A stretch of DNA of 23,969 nucleotides from Clostridia bacterium (GTDB taxonomy: Bacteria; Bacillota; Clostridia; Oscillospirales; Acutalibacteraceae). Each line of letters begins with the position of its first letter. Positions within the stretch are counted from its first letter, which is position 1. Location: positions 1 to 23,969 of the forward strand of contig JAFVTZ010000032.1 in NCBI GenBank assembly GCA_017502965.1. The letters are read 5' to 3'. A program made the position numbers and the translations under genes. The notes beneath the pieces are model-generated. The model was not told the origin of the DNA and searched no databases. It saw only the letters and a program-made list of their open reading frames with translations. This document shows, in pieces, positions 1 through 7,506 of this stretch.

Positions 1-1
1 A

Positions 2-361
2 GGTGCTTATATGATATTAATACTTTTCGTTCTTTTTACAGTATATTCATTTATAGAGATGGAAGACAAATATGTGGATAAGGAAACTATGGGACTCAGA
101 AACATATTGGTAGTTGCGACCTGTATTCAGATGTTTTCATCGGTTCATTATCTTGCAATGAGAATGAATTATTATTTTATTCTTTTTGTACCTATTGTTA
201 TTTCTAAAATTTCTGTAAGGGGTAACAAAGACGATAAAGTTATAGTTAAAGTAATAAATGTTGTACTGTGTGCATTTTTTCTGTTTTACTTTTTCTACAG
301 TGCTGAAACCGGTGCAGATATTCTCAATATTTTCCCATACGAAACATTCTGGAGTCGATAA
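2..361 (+). CDS. EpsG-family polysaccharide polymerase, C-terminal fragment (cut by left edge)
   Basis: The reading frame is open to the first complete codon at the window edge, so the ATG at 11 is probably internal and this is the 3' end of a longer gene. What is visible is about 119 residues: hydrophobic segments near the start, around residues 30-65 and around 80-100, then a short polar tail ending in an aromatic-rich stretch (FPYETFW). A hydrophobic protein with this tail, directly before capsule glycosyltransferases, resembles the C-terminus of EpsG/Wzy-like integral membrane polymerases, which join lipid-linked repeat units outside the membrane. The family call is inference from the tail pattern and context. 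It could also be another multi-pass EPS membrane protein. The next gene starts 2 bases after its stop, with a GGAG at 351-354 inside this gene, so the two are probably co-translated. Confidence 0.6.
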   Translation, partial: GAYMILILFVLFTVYSFIEMEDKYVDKETMGLRNILVVATCIQMFSSVHYLAMRMNYYFILFVPIVISKISVRGNKDDKVIVKVINVVLCAFFLFYFFYSAETGADILNIFPYETFWSR

Positions 362-363
362 AT

Positions 364-1542
364 ATGAAAGTTGTGCAGATAAATGCTAATTGCGGTTCGG
401 GAAGTACCGGCAAGATTGTACTTTCGGTAAGCAAACTTCTTGATGCAAAAGGCACCGGGAATTATATTCTTTATTCTAACGGGCAAAGCGATTATGCGAA
501 CGGTATAAAATACACATCTTTTTTTGCAGTGAAAATGGAGGCTTTGTTTTCCAGAATACTTGGGCATTATGGATTTGATGCAAAAAGTGCTACTAAGAGG
601 CTTATTTCGCATTTGGAAAAAATAAAACCCGATATAATCCATATTCACAATATCCATTCTCACGATTGTAATCTCAAAATGCTGTTTGATTATATCAAGG
701 CAAAAAACATTAAGGTGTATTGGACCTTTCATGATTGCTGGGCTTTTACGGGCTATTGTCCGTATTTTGATATTGTTAATTGCAATAAATGGCAGACCGA
801 ATGTTATAAATGTGAGCAGTACAGAAAGTACAGTTGGTTTTTCGACCGTTCAAAACACAATTTCCAACAAAAGAAAAAAGTTATTGACGGTCTTGATCTG
901 ACCGTTATTACTCCTTCTGAGTGGATGGCAAATCTTGCAAAAAAATCCTTTTTCAAAGAATATCCTGTTAAGGTTATAAATAACGGCATAGATTTATCGG
1001 TTTTCAAACCTTTTGATAGCAATTTTAGAAAAAAACACAATTGTGAAGATAAATTCCTGATTTTGGGTGTTGCTTTCGGATGGGAAGAACGCAAAGGATT
1101 ATCTGCGTTTCTGGAACTGGCAAAACGCCTTGATGACAGGTTTAAAATAGTACTTGTGGGTACTAATGATGCCGTAGATAAGGTATTGCCCGAAAATATC
1201 ATTTCTATTAACAAAACACAAAACCAGAAAGAACTTGCAGAAATTTATTCTGCGGCAGATTTGTTTGTTAATCCTACGATGGAGGAGAACTATCCTACGG
1301 TTAATATGGAAGCGTTGGCTTGCGGTACTCCCGTGTTGACTTTTAATACAGGCGGATGTTCCGAAATGCTGGATGAATCCTGCGGTTCGGTAGTTCCTAA
1401 AGGTGATATGGAATCTTTGTTTAATGAGATTTTACGGATTCAAAGAGAAAATCCTTTTTCTTCGGAAAACTGTTTAAACAAGGCAAAAGAATTTGATTTT
1501 AACCAGAAGTTTAATGAATATGTCGAATTATACAAGGAGTAA
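364..1542 (+). CDS. GT4-family glycosyltransferase, WcaC-like (tandem copy A)
   Basis: A cytoplasmic, membrane-associated GT-B retaining glycosyltransferase that probably adds one sugar to the lipid-linked capsule repeat unit. The N-terminus carries a glycine loop (GSGSTGK, residues 11-17). The second Rossmann half carries the GT4 donor-site EX7E motif (E308-E316) followed by ALACGTP. A cysteine cluster (C125, C132, C140, C147, C150) follows a HDCWAFTG segment. That arrangement is familiar from WcaC-like enzymes of colanic acid and other EPS loci. The 392-residue length is normal for the family. The ATG start is supported by GGAG at 351-354. It is paralogous to the next gene, aligning end to end with no gaps at the same length. 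Donor and acceptor sugars cannot be read from the sequence. UDP-FucNAc is one candidate donor because the cassette that makes it is downstream. Confidence 0.9.
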   Translation: MKVVQINANCGSGSTGKIVLSVSKLLDAKGTGNYILYSNGQSDYANGIKYTSFFAVKMEALFSRILGHYGFDAKSATKRLISHLEKIKPDIIHIHNIHSHDCNLKMLFDYIKAKNIKVYWTFHDCWAFTGYCPYFDIVNCNKWQTECYKCEQYRKYSWFFDRSKHNFQQKKKVIDGLDLTVITPSEWMANLAKKSFFKEYPVKVINNGIDLSVFKPFDSNFRKKHNCEDKFLILGVAFGWEERKGLSAFLELAKRLDDRFKIVLVGTNDAVDKVLPENIISINKTQNQKELAEIYSAADLFVNPTMEENYPTVNMEALACGTPVLTFNTGGCSEMLDESCGSVVPKGDMESLFNEILRIQRENPFSSENCLNKAKEFDFNQKFNEYVELYKE

Positions 1543-1545
1543 TCT

Positions 1546-2724
1546 ATGAAGATAGTGCAGATAAATGCTACATACGGTACAGGTAGCACAGGCAAAATTG
1601 TGCTTGATATAAGTGAACTCTTGAATAAAAAAGATATAGAAAATTATGTGTTATATTCTCAGGGTCAAAGCAATCAAAAAAACGGAATAAAAATTGCTAC
1701 CCGGTTTTCAGTCAAGATGCAGGCTTTGATATCGCGGATATTTGGTAATTATGGCTTTGAAGCAAAAAGCACCACAAAAAAACTTATTGCACACCTCGAA
1801 AAAATAAAACCCGATATAATTCATATCCACAATATCCATTCACATGACTGTAATCTGGAAATGCTTTTCAATTATATTAAAGCCAATAATATTAAAATTT
1901 ATTGGACTTTTCACGATTGCTGGGCTTTTACTGGATATTGCCCTCATTTTGACATGGTTGGTTGTGAAAGATGGAAAACAGAATGTCACAACTGTCCCCA
2001 AAAAAGAAATTACAGTTGGTTTTTTGACGGCTCAAAGCACAATTTTGATAAAAAGAAAAAACTTTTCCAAAATCTTGATTTAACTGTTATTACTCCGTCG
2101 CAGTGGTTGGCTGACAGAGTTAAAGATTCTTTTTTCAAAGATTATCCCGTTAAAGTTATAAATAACGGTATAGATTTGTCGGTCTTTAAACCTGTTGACA
2201 GTAACTTCAGAAAAAAACATAATTGCGAAGACAAGTTTTTAATTCTTGGTGTTGCATTTGATTGGGGCAAGCGAAAAGGTTTAGATGTATTTATTGAACT
2301 TTCAAAAAGGCTTGATGAAAGATTTAAAATTGTGCTTGTAGGAACAAATGATGAAATAGACAGGCTGTTGGATAAAAATATAATCTCTATACACAGAACC
2401 CAAAATCAGACGGAGCTTGCTGAAATATATACCGCGTGTGATTTATTTGTAAATCCCACAAGGGAAGAGGTTTTCGGTTTGGTAAACGTGGAGGCTCTTG
2501 CTTGCGGTACTCCTGTAATAACATTTAATTCGGGCGGAAGTCCTGAGTGCATAAATGAGACTTGCGGAGTTGTGGTACAAAAAAATGATGTTGATGCTTT
2601 GTGCAGGAACATTGAAACAATAGTTGATAGTAAACCTTTTTCTAAAGATGCTTGTATAGATTATGCCAAGAATTTTTCGAAAGATGAAAAATTCAATGAT
2701 TATATTGAGCTGTATTTGCAGTAG
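1546..2724 (+). CDS. GT4-family glycosyltransferase, WcaC-like (tandem copy B)
   Basis: A second 392-residue GT4 enzyme, a gapless paralogue of the gene before it. It shares the N-terminal glycine loop, the HDCWAFTG segment, the five clustered cysteines at the same positions and an EX7E motif (E308-E316). Here the motif has the more usual FGLVNVE form, against YPTVNME in copy A. Residues 200-238 differ from copy A at only one position, while the codons carry many synonymous changes. This points to an old duplication under strong protein-level constraint rather than recent copying. The start is supported by AAGGAG at 1534-1539, six bases before the ATG and overlapping the end of the upstream gene. 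The two enzymes probably add different or successive sugars of the same repeat unit. That role is inference. Confidence 0.9.
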   Translation: MKIVQINATYGTGSTGKIVLDISELLNKKDIENYVLYSQGQSNQKNGIKIATRFSVKMQALISRIFGNYGFEAKSTTKKLIAHLEKIKPDIIHIHNIHSHDCNLEMLFNYIKANNIKIYWTFHDCWAFTGYCPHFDMVGCERWKTECHNCPQKRNYSWFFDGSKHNFDKKKKLFQNLDLTVITPSQWLADRVKDSFFKDYPVKVINNGIDLSVFKPVDSNFRKKHNCEDKFLILGVAFDWGKRKGLDVFIELSKRLDERFKIVLVGTNDEIDRLLDKNIISIHRTQNQTELAEIYTACDLFVNPTREEVFGLVNVEALACGTPVITFNSGGSPECINETCGVVVQKNDVDALCRNIETIVDSKPFSKDACIDYAKNFSKDEKFNDYIELYLQ

Positions 2725-2738
2725 GTTGGTGATAAGAT

Positions 2739-3884
2739 TTGAAAAAAATTAAATATCTTTCACATTATGATGTTTTGCCAAGTTCTCAAAACCGTTTTAT
2801 CAGCAGTCCGGCTGCTGTTAATAAACAAGATTATATTTTTAAAGTTTTGAGTGAACTCGGAATTCAAACTACTGTCATTTCAGCCTGCGGTTCAAGAGAA
2901 CCTATATCTTATCCTGCTTGCGAAAAAGAAGTTTATCCCGGAATAACTTTGAAACTTTTGCCAACTTTGAAATGCAAAGGAAAAATCAGCCGTATAATTG
3001 CGGTGATTGTTTTCAGATTCCGCCTTATGATGAGTCTTTTAAGAGAAGTTCAAAACGGTGATACGCTGTTCGTTTATCATTCTTTATCGTTGATGAAATT
3101 TATAAAGATTCTAAAAATTTTCCGTAAATTCAAACTGGTTATTGATATTGAAGAAATATACGGCGATGTTTTGCAAGATGGAAAAATTGTAAAACAGGAA
3201 CTGAAATTTTTTGAGTTGGCAGACGGATATCTTTTCCCGACAGAATTGCTTGAAAGGAAACTAAATGCTGAAAATAAACCTTATGCTGTGGTTTATGGTA
3301 CTTACAATGTTGAAGAAGATTTGAACTGCTCTTTCGACGATGACAAAATACATATTGTATATGCAGGGACTTTGGACCCCCGTAAAGGTGGCGCAGGCGC
3401 GTCAGTGGCAACAGGTGAGTTTCTTGATAGTAGATATCATATGCATATTCTTGGATTTGGAACTGATGCTGACAGAGAGCATTTGTGCAAAGAAATTGAA
3501 AGAGTTTCTGAAAAAAGTAAATGTAAAGTTACTTATGACGGTTGTCTTGCCGGAAACGAATATATCAGATTTCTTCAAAGCTGTGATATCGGACTTAGTA
3601 CCCAGAACCCAAGCGGAGCTTTTAATGATACCTCTTTCCCCTCGAAAATACTATCGTATATGGCAAATGGGCTCAGGGTTGTGAGCATCAGAATAAGTGC
3701 GATAGAGGCATCCGGTATAGGCGGATATATGTATTATTATGAGAAGCAGTCGCCCGAAGATATAGCAAAAGCAATACAGAAGGTTGACATAAATGATTGT
3801 TATGATTCAAGAGAAAAAATCAGAATATTGCATAATGAGTTTAAGGATAATATTAAAAAGGTTTTAGACAGTATTTGTGATTGA
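2739..3884 (+). CDS. GT-B (GT4-like) glycosyltransferase, divergent
   Basis: A 381-residue GT-B-fold protein. The sequence shows an N-terminal Rossmann-type half, a linker, and a C-terminal half starting with a YAGTLDPRKGG segment typical of the donor-binding domain. FPSKILSYMANG (about residues 300-311) takes the place of the EX7E/PSK-x-x-E-Y-x-x-x-G motif. The second glutamate of that motif is a serine here, so donor ribose contacts may differ. The start is a TTG, chosen because GGTGAT (2728-2733) sits five bases upstream, the protein aligns from there, and no ATG occurs in frame until about residue 93. It lies 14 bases after copy B and is followed by a GT2 gene, so it belongs to the capsule assembly series. 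Substrates are unknown. Confidence 0.8.
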   Translation: MKKIKYLSHYDVLPSSQNRFISSPAAVNKQDYIFKVLSELGIQTTVISACGSREPISYPACEKEVYPGITLKLLPTLKCKGKISRIIAVIVFRFRLMMSLLREVQNGDTLFVYHSLSLMKFIKILKIFRKFKLVIDIEEIYGDVLQDGKIVKQELKFFELADGYLFPTELLERKLNAENKPYAVVYGTYNVEEDLNCSFDDDKIHIVYAGTLDPRKGGAGASVATGEFLDSRYHMHILGFGTDADREHLCKEIERVSEKSKCKVTYDGCLAGNEYIRFLQSCDIGLSTQNPSGAFNDTSFPSKILSYMANGLRVVSIRISAIEASGIGGYMYYYEKQSPEDIAKAIQKVDINDCYDSREKIRILHNEFKDNIKKVLDSICD

Positions 3885-3897
3885 TTTTTATAATTTC

Positions 3898-3904
3898 AGG
3901 TGAT
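3898..3904 (+). promoter_or_regulatory. Ribosome binding site deciding the GT2 start
   Basis: AGGTGAT lies four bases before the ATG at 3909. The in-frame GTG at 3900 falls inside this site, so the GTG cannot be served by it and the ATG is the better start. Confidence 0.65.
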
Positions 3905-3908
3905 TTAT

Positions 3909-4901
3909 ATGCCGATAATTAGTGTTGTGATTCCGGTATACAATGTGGAAAAGTATCTTAAAAGATGTATTGAGAGCGTATTGAGACAGACTTTTCACAA
4001 CTTTGAACTGATTCTGGTTGATGACGGCAGTTCTGACAAGAGTGGCTCTATATGTGACGAATACGCTTCTTTGGATACGCGGATAAAGGTTTTGCATAAA
4101 GCAAATGGCGGTGTGAGCAATGCCAGAAATGACGGTATTGATATCGCGACGGGTAAATATTTAATGTTTGTTGACAGCGATGATTATATCAAAGAAAATA
4201 TGCTTGAAACTTTAGTGAATAAAAACCCGGAAGACGCAGATATGATAATATCTTCGATCAGGATGGTTTGTAAAAACGATACATATGAATATGTTATGAA
4301 AGATGGTATGCATACTCCTGATAAGTTATTGACAGAGTACTGTTTTGAAGCGTTTCCTAAAATTTGTCTGTGCGGACCATGGTGTAAGTTATACAAAACA
4401 TCTTTAATAAAAGAAAACTGTATTAAATTTGATTCAAATTTAAGTCTGGGCGAGGATACTGCATTTAATATGCTTTATGTTGCAAAATGCAAAAAAATTA
4501 TAACCATCAGTGATATTTTCTATTTTTATATGAGAGATAATGAAAATTCGCTTTTTTCAAAATTCAGAGATAATTATTATAAAGATCAAAAAGCAGTTTA
4601 TGAATTGTGTGATGAAGTTGCCCGCGAATTAAATTGTCCTGATAATGCAATAAATGCCCTGAAGAATGATTATATTAAAAAAATGGTTTATAATCTTCCG
4701 CAAGCAGTTATCACAGCCGATAAGAGTGTTTGCATAGGTTATATGAAAAAACTCTCGCAAGATAGTTTATTTGTTGATAATATAGAGCTATTTAAAAACA
4801 GAAAAAGTATATTTTTCTTATCTTTGTTGATTAAAAACGGTAGATACGGTTTTGTTTATAATGTTTTGAAAATGAAATATAGTTTAAAGGAATTAAAGTA
4901 A
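3909..4901 (+). CDS. GT2-family (GT-A fold) glycosyltransferase
   Basis: A capsule glycosyltransferase of the GT2 superfamily, probably inverting and acting on undecaprenyl-linked intermediates at the inner membrane face. The N-terminal nucleotide-binding half is very clear: VVIPVYN at about residues 6-12, VDDGSSD at 37-43, the GVSNARN segment at 68-74, and the metal-binding DSDD at 89-92 (DxD). Further on, a WCKLY segment and a GEDTAF segment match the acceptor-side motifs common in capsule GT2 enzymes. Length is 330 residues, normal for single-domain members. The start is set at the ATG, giving the usual M-P-x-I-S-V-V start, rather than the GTG nine bases upstream. No transmembrane helix is evident. 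Sugar specificity cannot be read from the sequence. Confidence 0.9.
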   Translation: MPIISVVIPVYNVEKYLKRCIESVLRQTFHNFELILVDDGSSDKSGSICDEYASLDTRIKVLHKANGGVSNARNDGIDIATGKYLMFVDSDDYIKENMLETLVNKNPEDADMIISSIRMVCKNDTYEYVMKDGMHTPDKLLTEYCFEAFPKICLCGPWCKLYKTSLIKENCIKFDSNLSLGEDTAFNMLYVAKCKKIITISDIFYFYMRDNENSLFSKFRDNYYKDQKAVYELCDEVARELNCPDNAINALKNDYIKKMVYNLPQAVITADKSVCIGYMKKLSQDSLFVDNIELFKNRKSIFFLSLLIKNGRYGFVYNVLKMKYSLKELK

Positions 4902-4908
4902 AAACATT

Positions 4909-4916
4909 GGAAGAAG
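4909..4916 (+). promoter_or_regulatory. Ribosome binding site deciding the flippase start
   Basis: GGAAGAAG lies seven bases before the ATG at 4924. An in-frame TTG at 4918 lies one base after it, too close to be used. Confidence 0.6.
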
Positions 4917-4923
4917 ATTGCTA

Positions 4924-6438
4924 ATGAATAATAAGAAAAAAATATTGTTAAATATATTTTATTCGATTTTGAGCCAAACTATAACGATTCTTTTGGGTTT
5001 GCTTGTGCCAAGATTGTTTATTGTTGGATATGGATCCGAAACAAACGGATTGTTGAACTCTATAAATCAGTTATTGATATATTTGGGATTATTTGAGGCG
5101 GGAATAGGTATTTCTTCTTTGCAGGCTCTTTACGGACCTGTTGCTTTAGATAAAAAAGAAGATATAAATGCGGTTTTGTCTGCAACTAATTTGTATTATA
5201 AAAAAACAGGTATCTATTATTTTTTTGGTCTTATAATATTTTCTGCGACATATCCGTTATTCGCCAAAAGTAAACTTGAGTATATTTCGGTTTTTTTAAT
5301 TGTTTTTTTTAGCGGAATAAGTAATGTTGTTTTGTTTTTCTTTCAAGGTAAATATAAGATATTGCTCCAAGCAGAGGGCAAAAATCATATAATTACTAAT
5401 CTGACAACAATTATTACGATTTTAACTAATGTTTCTAAAATCATATTACTTTCGCTTAAAGTGAATGTAACATTTGTTATTTTAGTCAGTTCAATTGTAG
5501 GTTTAATACAAGCTGTATATATTTCGTTATATATAAAATGTAAATATAAATGGATAGATTTAAAAACAAAACCTAACACAAAAGCGATTGCGCAGAAAAA
5601 TTTCGTTTTAGTTCATCAAATAAGCGGCATGGTTTTCAGTAATACCGATGTACTGATTTTGACTATTGCATGTGATTTGAAAGTCGTTAGCGTATATTCA
5701 ATGTATAAATTAGTAATAACTCATATTGAAAGTATCATTGCTATTATTTCTAATTCGTTCAGTTTTTCTTTAGGGCAATCCTATCAAACTGATATAAATA
5801 GATATAAAAAAGAAATAGATGCATACGAATCATTTTATTCATTTATTGCTTTATCACTTTTCTCTGTGGCTTTTTACTTATTGAAACCATTTATGAAAAT
5901 ATATACTGCAGGAGTAAATGATATAAACTATGCGGACGATAAGTTGGTATTTCTTTTTATTGTCATTGCAGTTTTAACAGCATTAAGGACGCCGATGTTA
6001 TATACAATTAATTATGCCGGGCATTTCAAATTGACGACACCTCAAACAGTTATAGAAACAATAATTAATATTGTTATTTCATTAGTCGGAGTTTATTTTA
6101 TTGGAATTTATGGTGTGCTTTTGGGTACAATTGCAGCATTGATTTACAGAAACAATGACATAATTATTTATTCAAATAAAAAAATACTTGGACGAAAACC
6201 ATGGAAAACATATTTTATACATGGCATAAATTTGACTGTTTTTGTAATTATGCAGTTTTTGTATAGATTATTTTTTAGTAATTCAATTGAGGGTATTTTG
6301 AAATTCTTAATTATTGGTTTAATTATGACAGTAATTACTTTGTTTGTTTTTTTAATAATTAATATACTTGTTTTTAGTGAATTTAAAGAAATAACCCATA
6401 GTGTTTTGAAATCAAAAATATCAAAAAAATGGGATTGA
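4924..6438 (+). CDS. Wzx-type polysaccharide flippase (MOP/MATE superfamily)
   Basis: A 504-residue integral membrane protein made almost entirely of hydrophobic helices (I estimate 12-14) joined by short basic loops. This is the size and texture of O-antigen/capsule repeat-unit flippases. Wzx proteins move undecaprenyl-pyrophosphate-linked oligosaccharides across the membrane for polymerisation by a Wzy/EpsG-type enzyme, whose tail appears at the left edge. The N-terminus (basic NNKKK, then a helix, then a GYGSETNG loop) and the paired hydrophobic helices fit this family. The start is the ATG at 4924. Base use is very AT-rich (13 G/C in the 60 bases 5281-5340, by hand count), unlike the genes downstream. 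This is common for capsule-specific flippases acquired by recombination. Confidence 0.88.
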   Translation: MNNKKKILLNIFYSILSQTITILLGLLVPRLFIVGYGSETNGLLNSINQLLIYLGLFEAGIGISSLQALYGPVALDKKEDINAVLSATNLYYKKTGIYYFFGLIIFSATYPLFAKSKLEYISVFLIVFFSGISNVVLFFFQGKYKILLQAEGKNHIITNLTTIITILTNVSKIILLSLKVNVTFVILVSSIVGLIQAVYISLYIKCKYKWIDLKTKPNTKAIAQKNFVLVHQISGMVFSNTDVLILTIACDLKVVSVYSMYKLVITHIESIIAIISNSFSFSLGQSYQTDINRYKKEIDAYESFYSFIALSLFSVAFYLLKPFMKIYTAGVNDINYADDKLVFLFIVIAVLTALRTPMLYTINYAGHFKLTTPQTVIETIINIVISLVGVYFIGIYGVLLGTIAALIYRNNDIIIYSNKKILGRKPWKTYFIHGINLTVFVIMQFLYRLFFSNSIEGILKFLIIGLIMTVITLFVFLIINILVFSEFKEITHSVLKSKISKKWD

Positions 6439-6453
6439 AGAAAGGATAAAGAT

Positions 6454-7506
6454 ATGTCATTATTCAAAAACAAAACTTTACTTATAACAGGCGGTACCGG
6501 TTCTTTCGGAAATGCGGTACTGAACAGATTTTTAAAAACTGATATCGGAGAAATCCGCGTTTTCTCGCGTGATGAGAAGAAGCAGGACGATATGCGCCAC
6601 GAATTTCAGGTTAAAATGCCCGATGTTGCAGGAAAAATTAAGTTCTTTATCGGTGATGTGCGAGACCTTGAGAGCGTGAGAAATGCTATGTACGGAGTGG
6701 ATTATATTTTCCACGCCGCCGCTTTAAAGCAGGTGCCTTCCTGTGAATTTTTCCCTATGGAAGCCGTCAGAACAAATGTTATAGGAACTGATAATGTTTT
6801 AACTGCCGCTATTGAGGCGGGAGTTAAGTCTGTTATCTGCCTTTCAACCGATAAGGCGGCATATCCCGTAAATGCAATGGGTATTTCAAAGGCTCTTGAG
6901 GAGAGAGTTTCGGTTGCAAAATCAAGAACTGTATCTCCTGATAAAACCAAGATTTGTTGCACACGTTACGGTAATGTTATGTGCTCAAGAGGCAGTGTTA
7001 TTCCGCTTTGGATTGATCAGATAAAGCAGGGAAGTCCTATTACAATAACCGAGCCTTCTATGACCCGTTTTATTATGAGTCTTGATGAGGCGGTAGACCT
7101 TGTGCTGTTTGCTTTTGAAAACGGAGTTTCGGGTGACATTCTTGTTCAGAAAGCCCCTGCCTGCACAATAGAAACTCTTGCAAAAGCGGTTACAGAATTA
7201 TTCAATCCTGAAACAGAAATTAAAGTTATAGGTATCCGCCACGGCGAAAAACTCTATGAAACTTTGCTGACAAATGAGGAATGTGCAAATGCAGAGGATA
7301 TGGGCGATTTTTACCGTGTGCCTTGCGATAAGCGTGACCTTAATTACGATAAATATACTAAAGACGGTGATGTCAAGCGTAATGTGCTGACCGAGTTCAA
7401 CTCTAATAATACCGAACTTCTTAATGTTGAGCAGGTTAAAGAGAAACTCCTCAGTTTGCAATATATTCGAGATGAGATAAAGGCTTGGAAGGAAAGCGGT
7501 AAATAA
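6454..7506 (+). CDS. capE: UDP-GlcNAc 4,6-dehydratase/5-epimerase (CapE/FnlA type)
   Basis: First enzyme of the UDP-N-acetyl-L-fucosamine pathway: it converts UDP-GlcNAc to a 4-keto-6-deoxy intermediate with epimerisation. It is a cytoplasmic extended SDR enzyme of 350 residues, close to the roughly 345 of Staphylococcus aureus CapE. Visible features are the NAD(P)-binding GGTGSFG (residues 13-19), FHAAALKQVP (86-95), STDK with S131, and MGISK (142-146). Tyrosine of the usual YxxxK is replaced by M142 with K146 retained. This matches the Ser-Met-Lys arrangement known for the CapE/WbjB branch and separates it from PseB/FlaA1-type enzymes with Tyr. The RIGHGEK-like segment near the C-terminus is also family typical. 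AAAGGA (6441-6446) precedes the ATG. Its stop directly abuts the ATG of the next gene, so the two are probably coupled. Confidence 0.93.
   Translation: MSLFKNKTLLITGGTGSFGNAVLNRFLKTDIGEIRVFSRDEKKQDDMRHEFQVKMPDVAGKIKFFIGDVRDLESVRNAMYGVDYIFHAAALKQVPSCEFFPMEAVRTNVIGTDNVLTAAIEAGVKSVICLSTDKAAYPVNAMGISKALEERVSVAKSRTVSPDKTKICCTRYGNVMCSRGSVIPLWIDQIKQGSPITITEPSMTRFIMSLDEAVDLVLFAFENGVSGDILVQKAPACTIETLAKAVTELFNPETEIKVIGIRHGEKLYETLLTNEECANAEDMGDFYRVPCDKRDLNYDKYTKDGDVKRNVLTEFNSNNTELLNVEQVKEKLLSLQYIRDEIKAWKESGK

Noticed and set aside
295..732. Minus-strand frame opposite the EpsG end and GT4 copy A
   Set aside because: No domain, no convincing start site, and overlaps two supported plus-strand genes.
364..2724. 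Recent gene conversion between the two GT4 copies
   Set aside because: The near-identical protein segment (residues 200-238) carries many synonymous differences, which fits selection on an old duplicate rather than recent copying.
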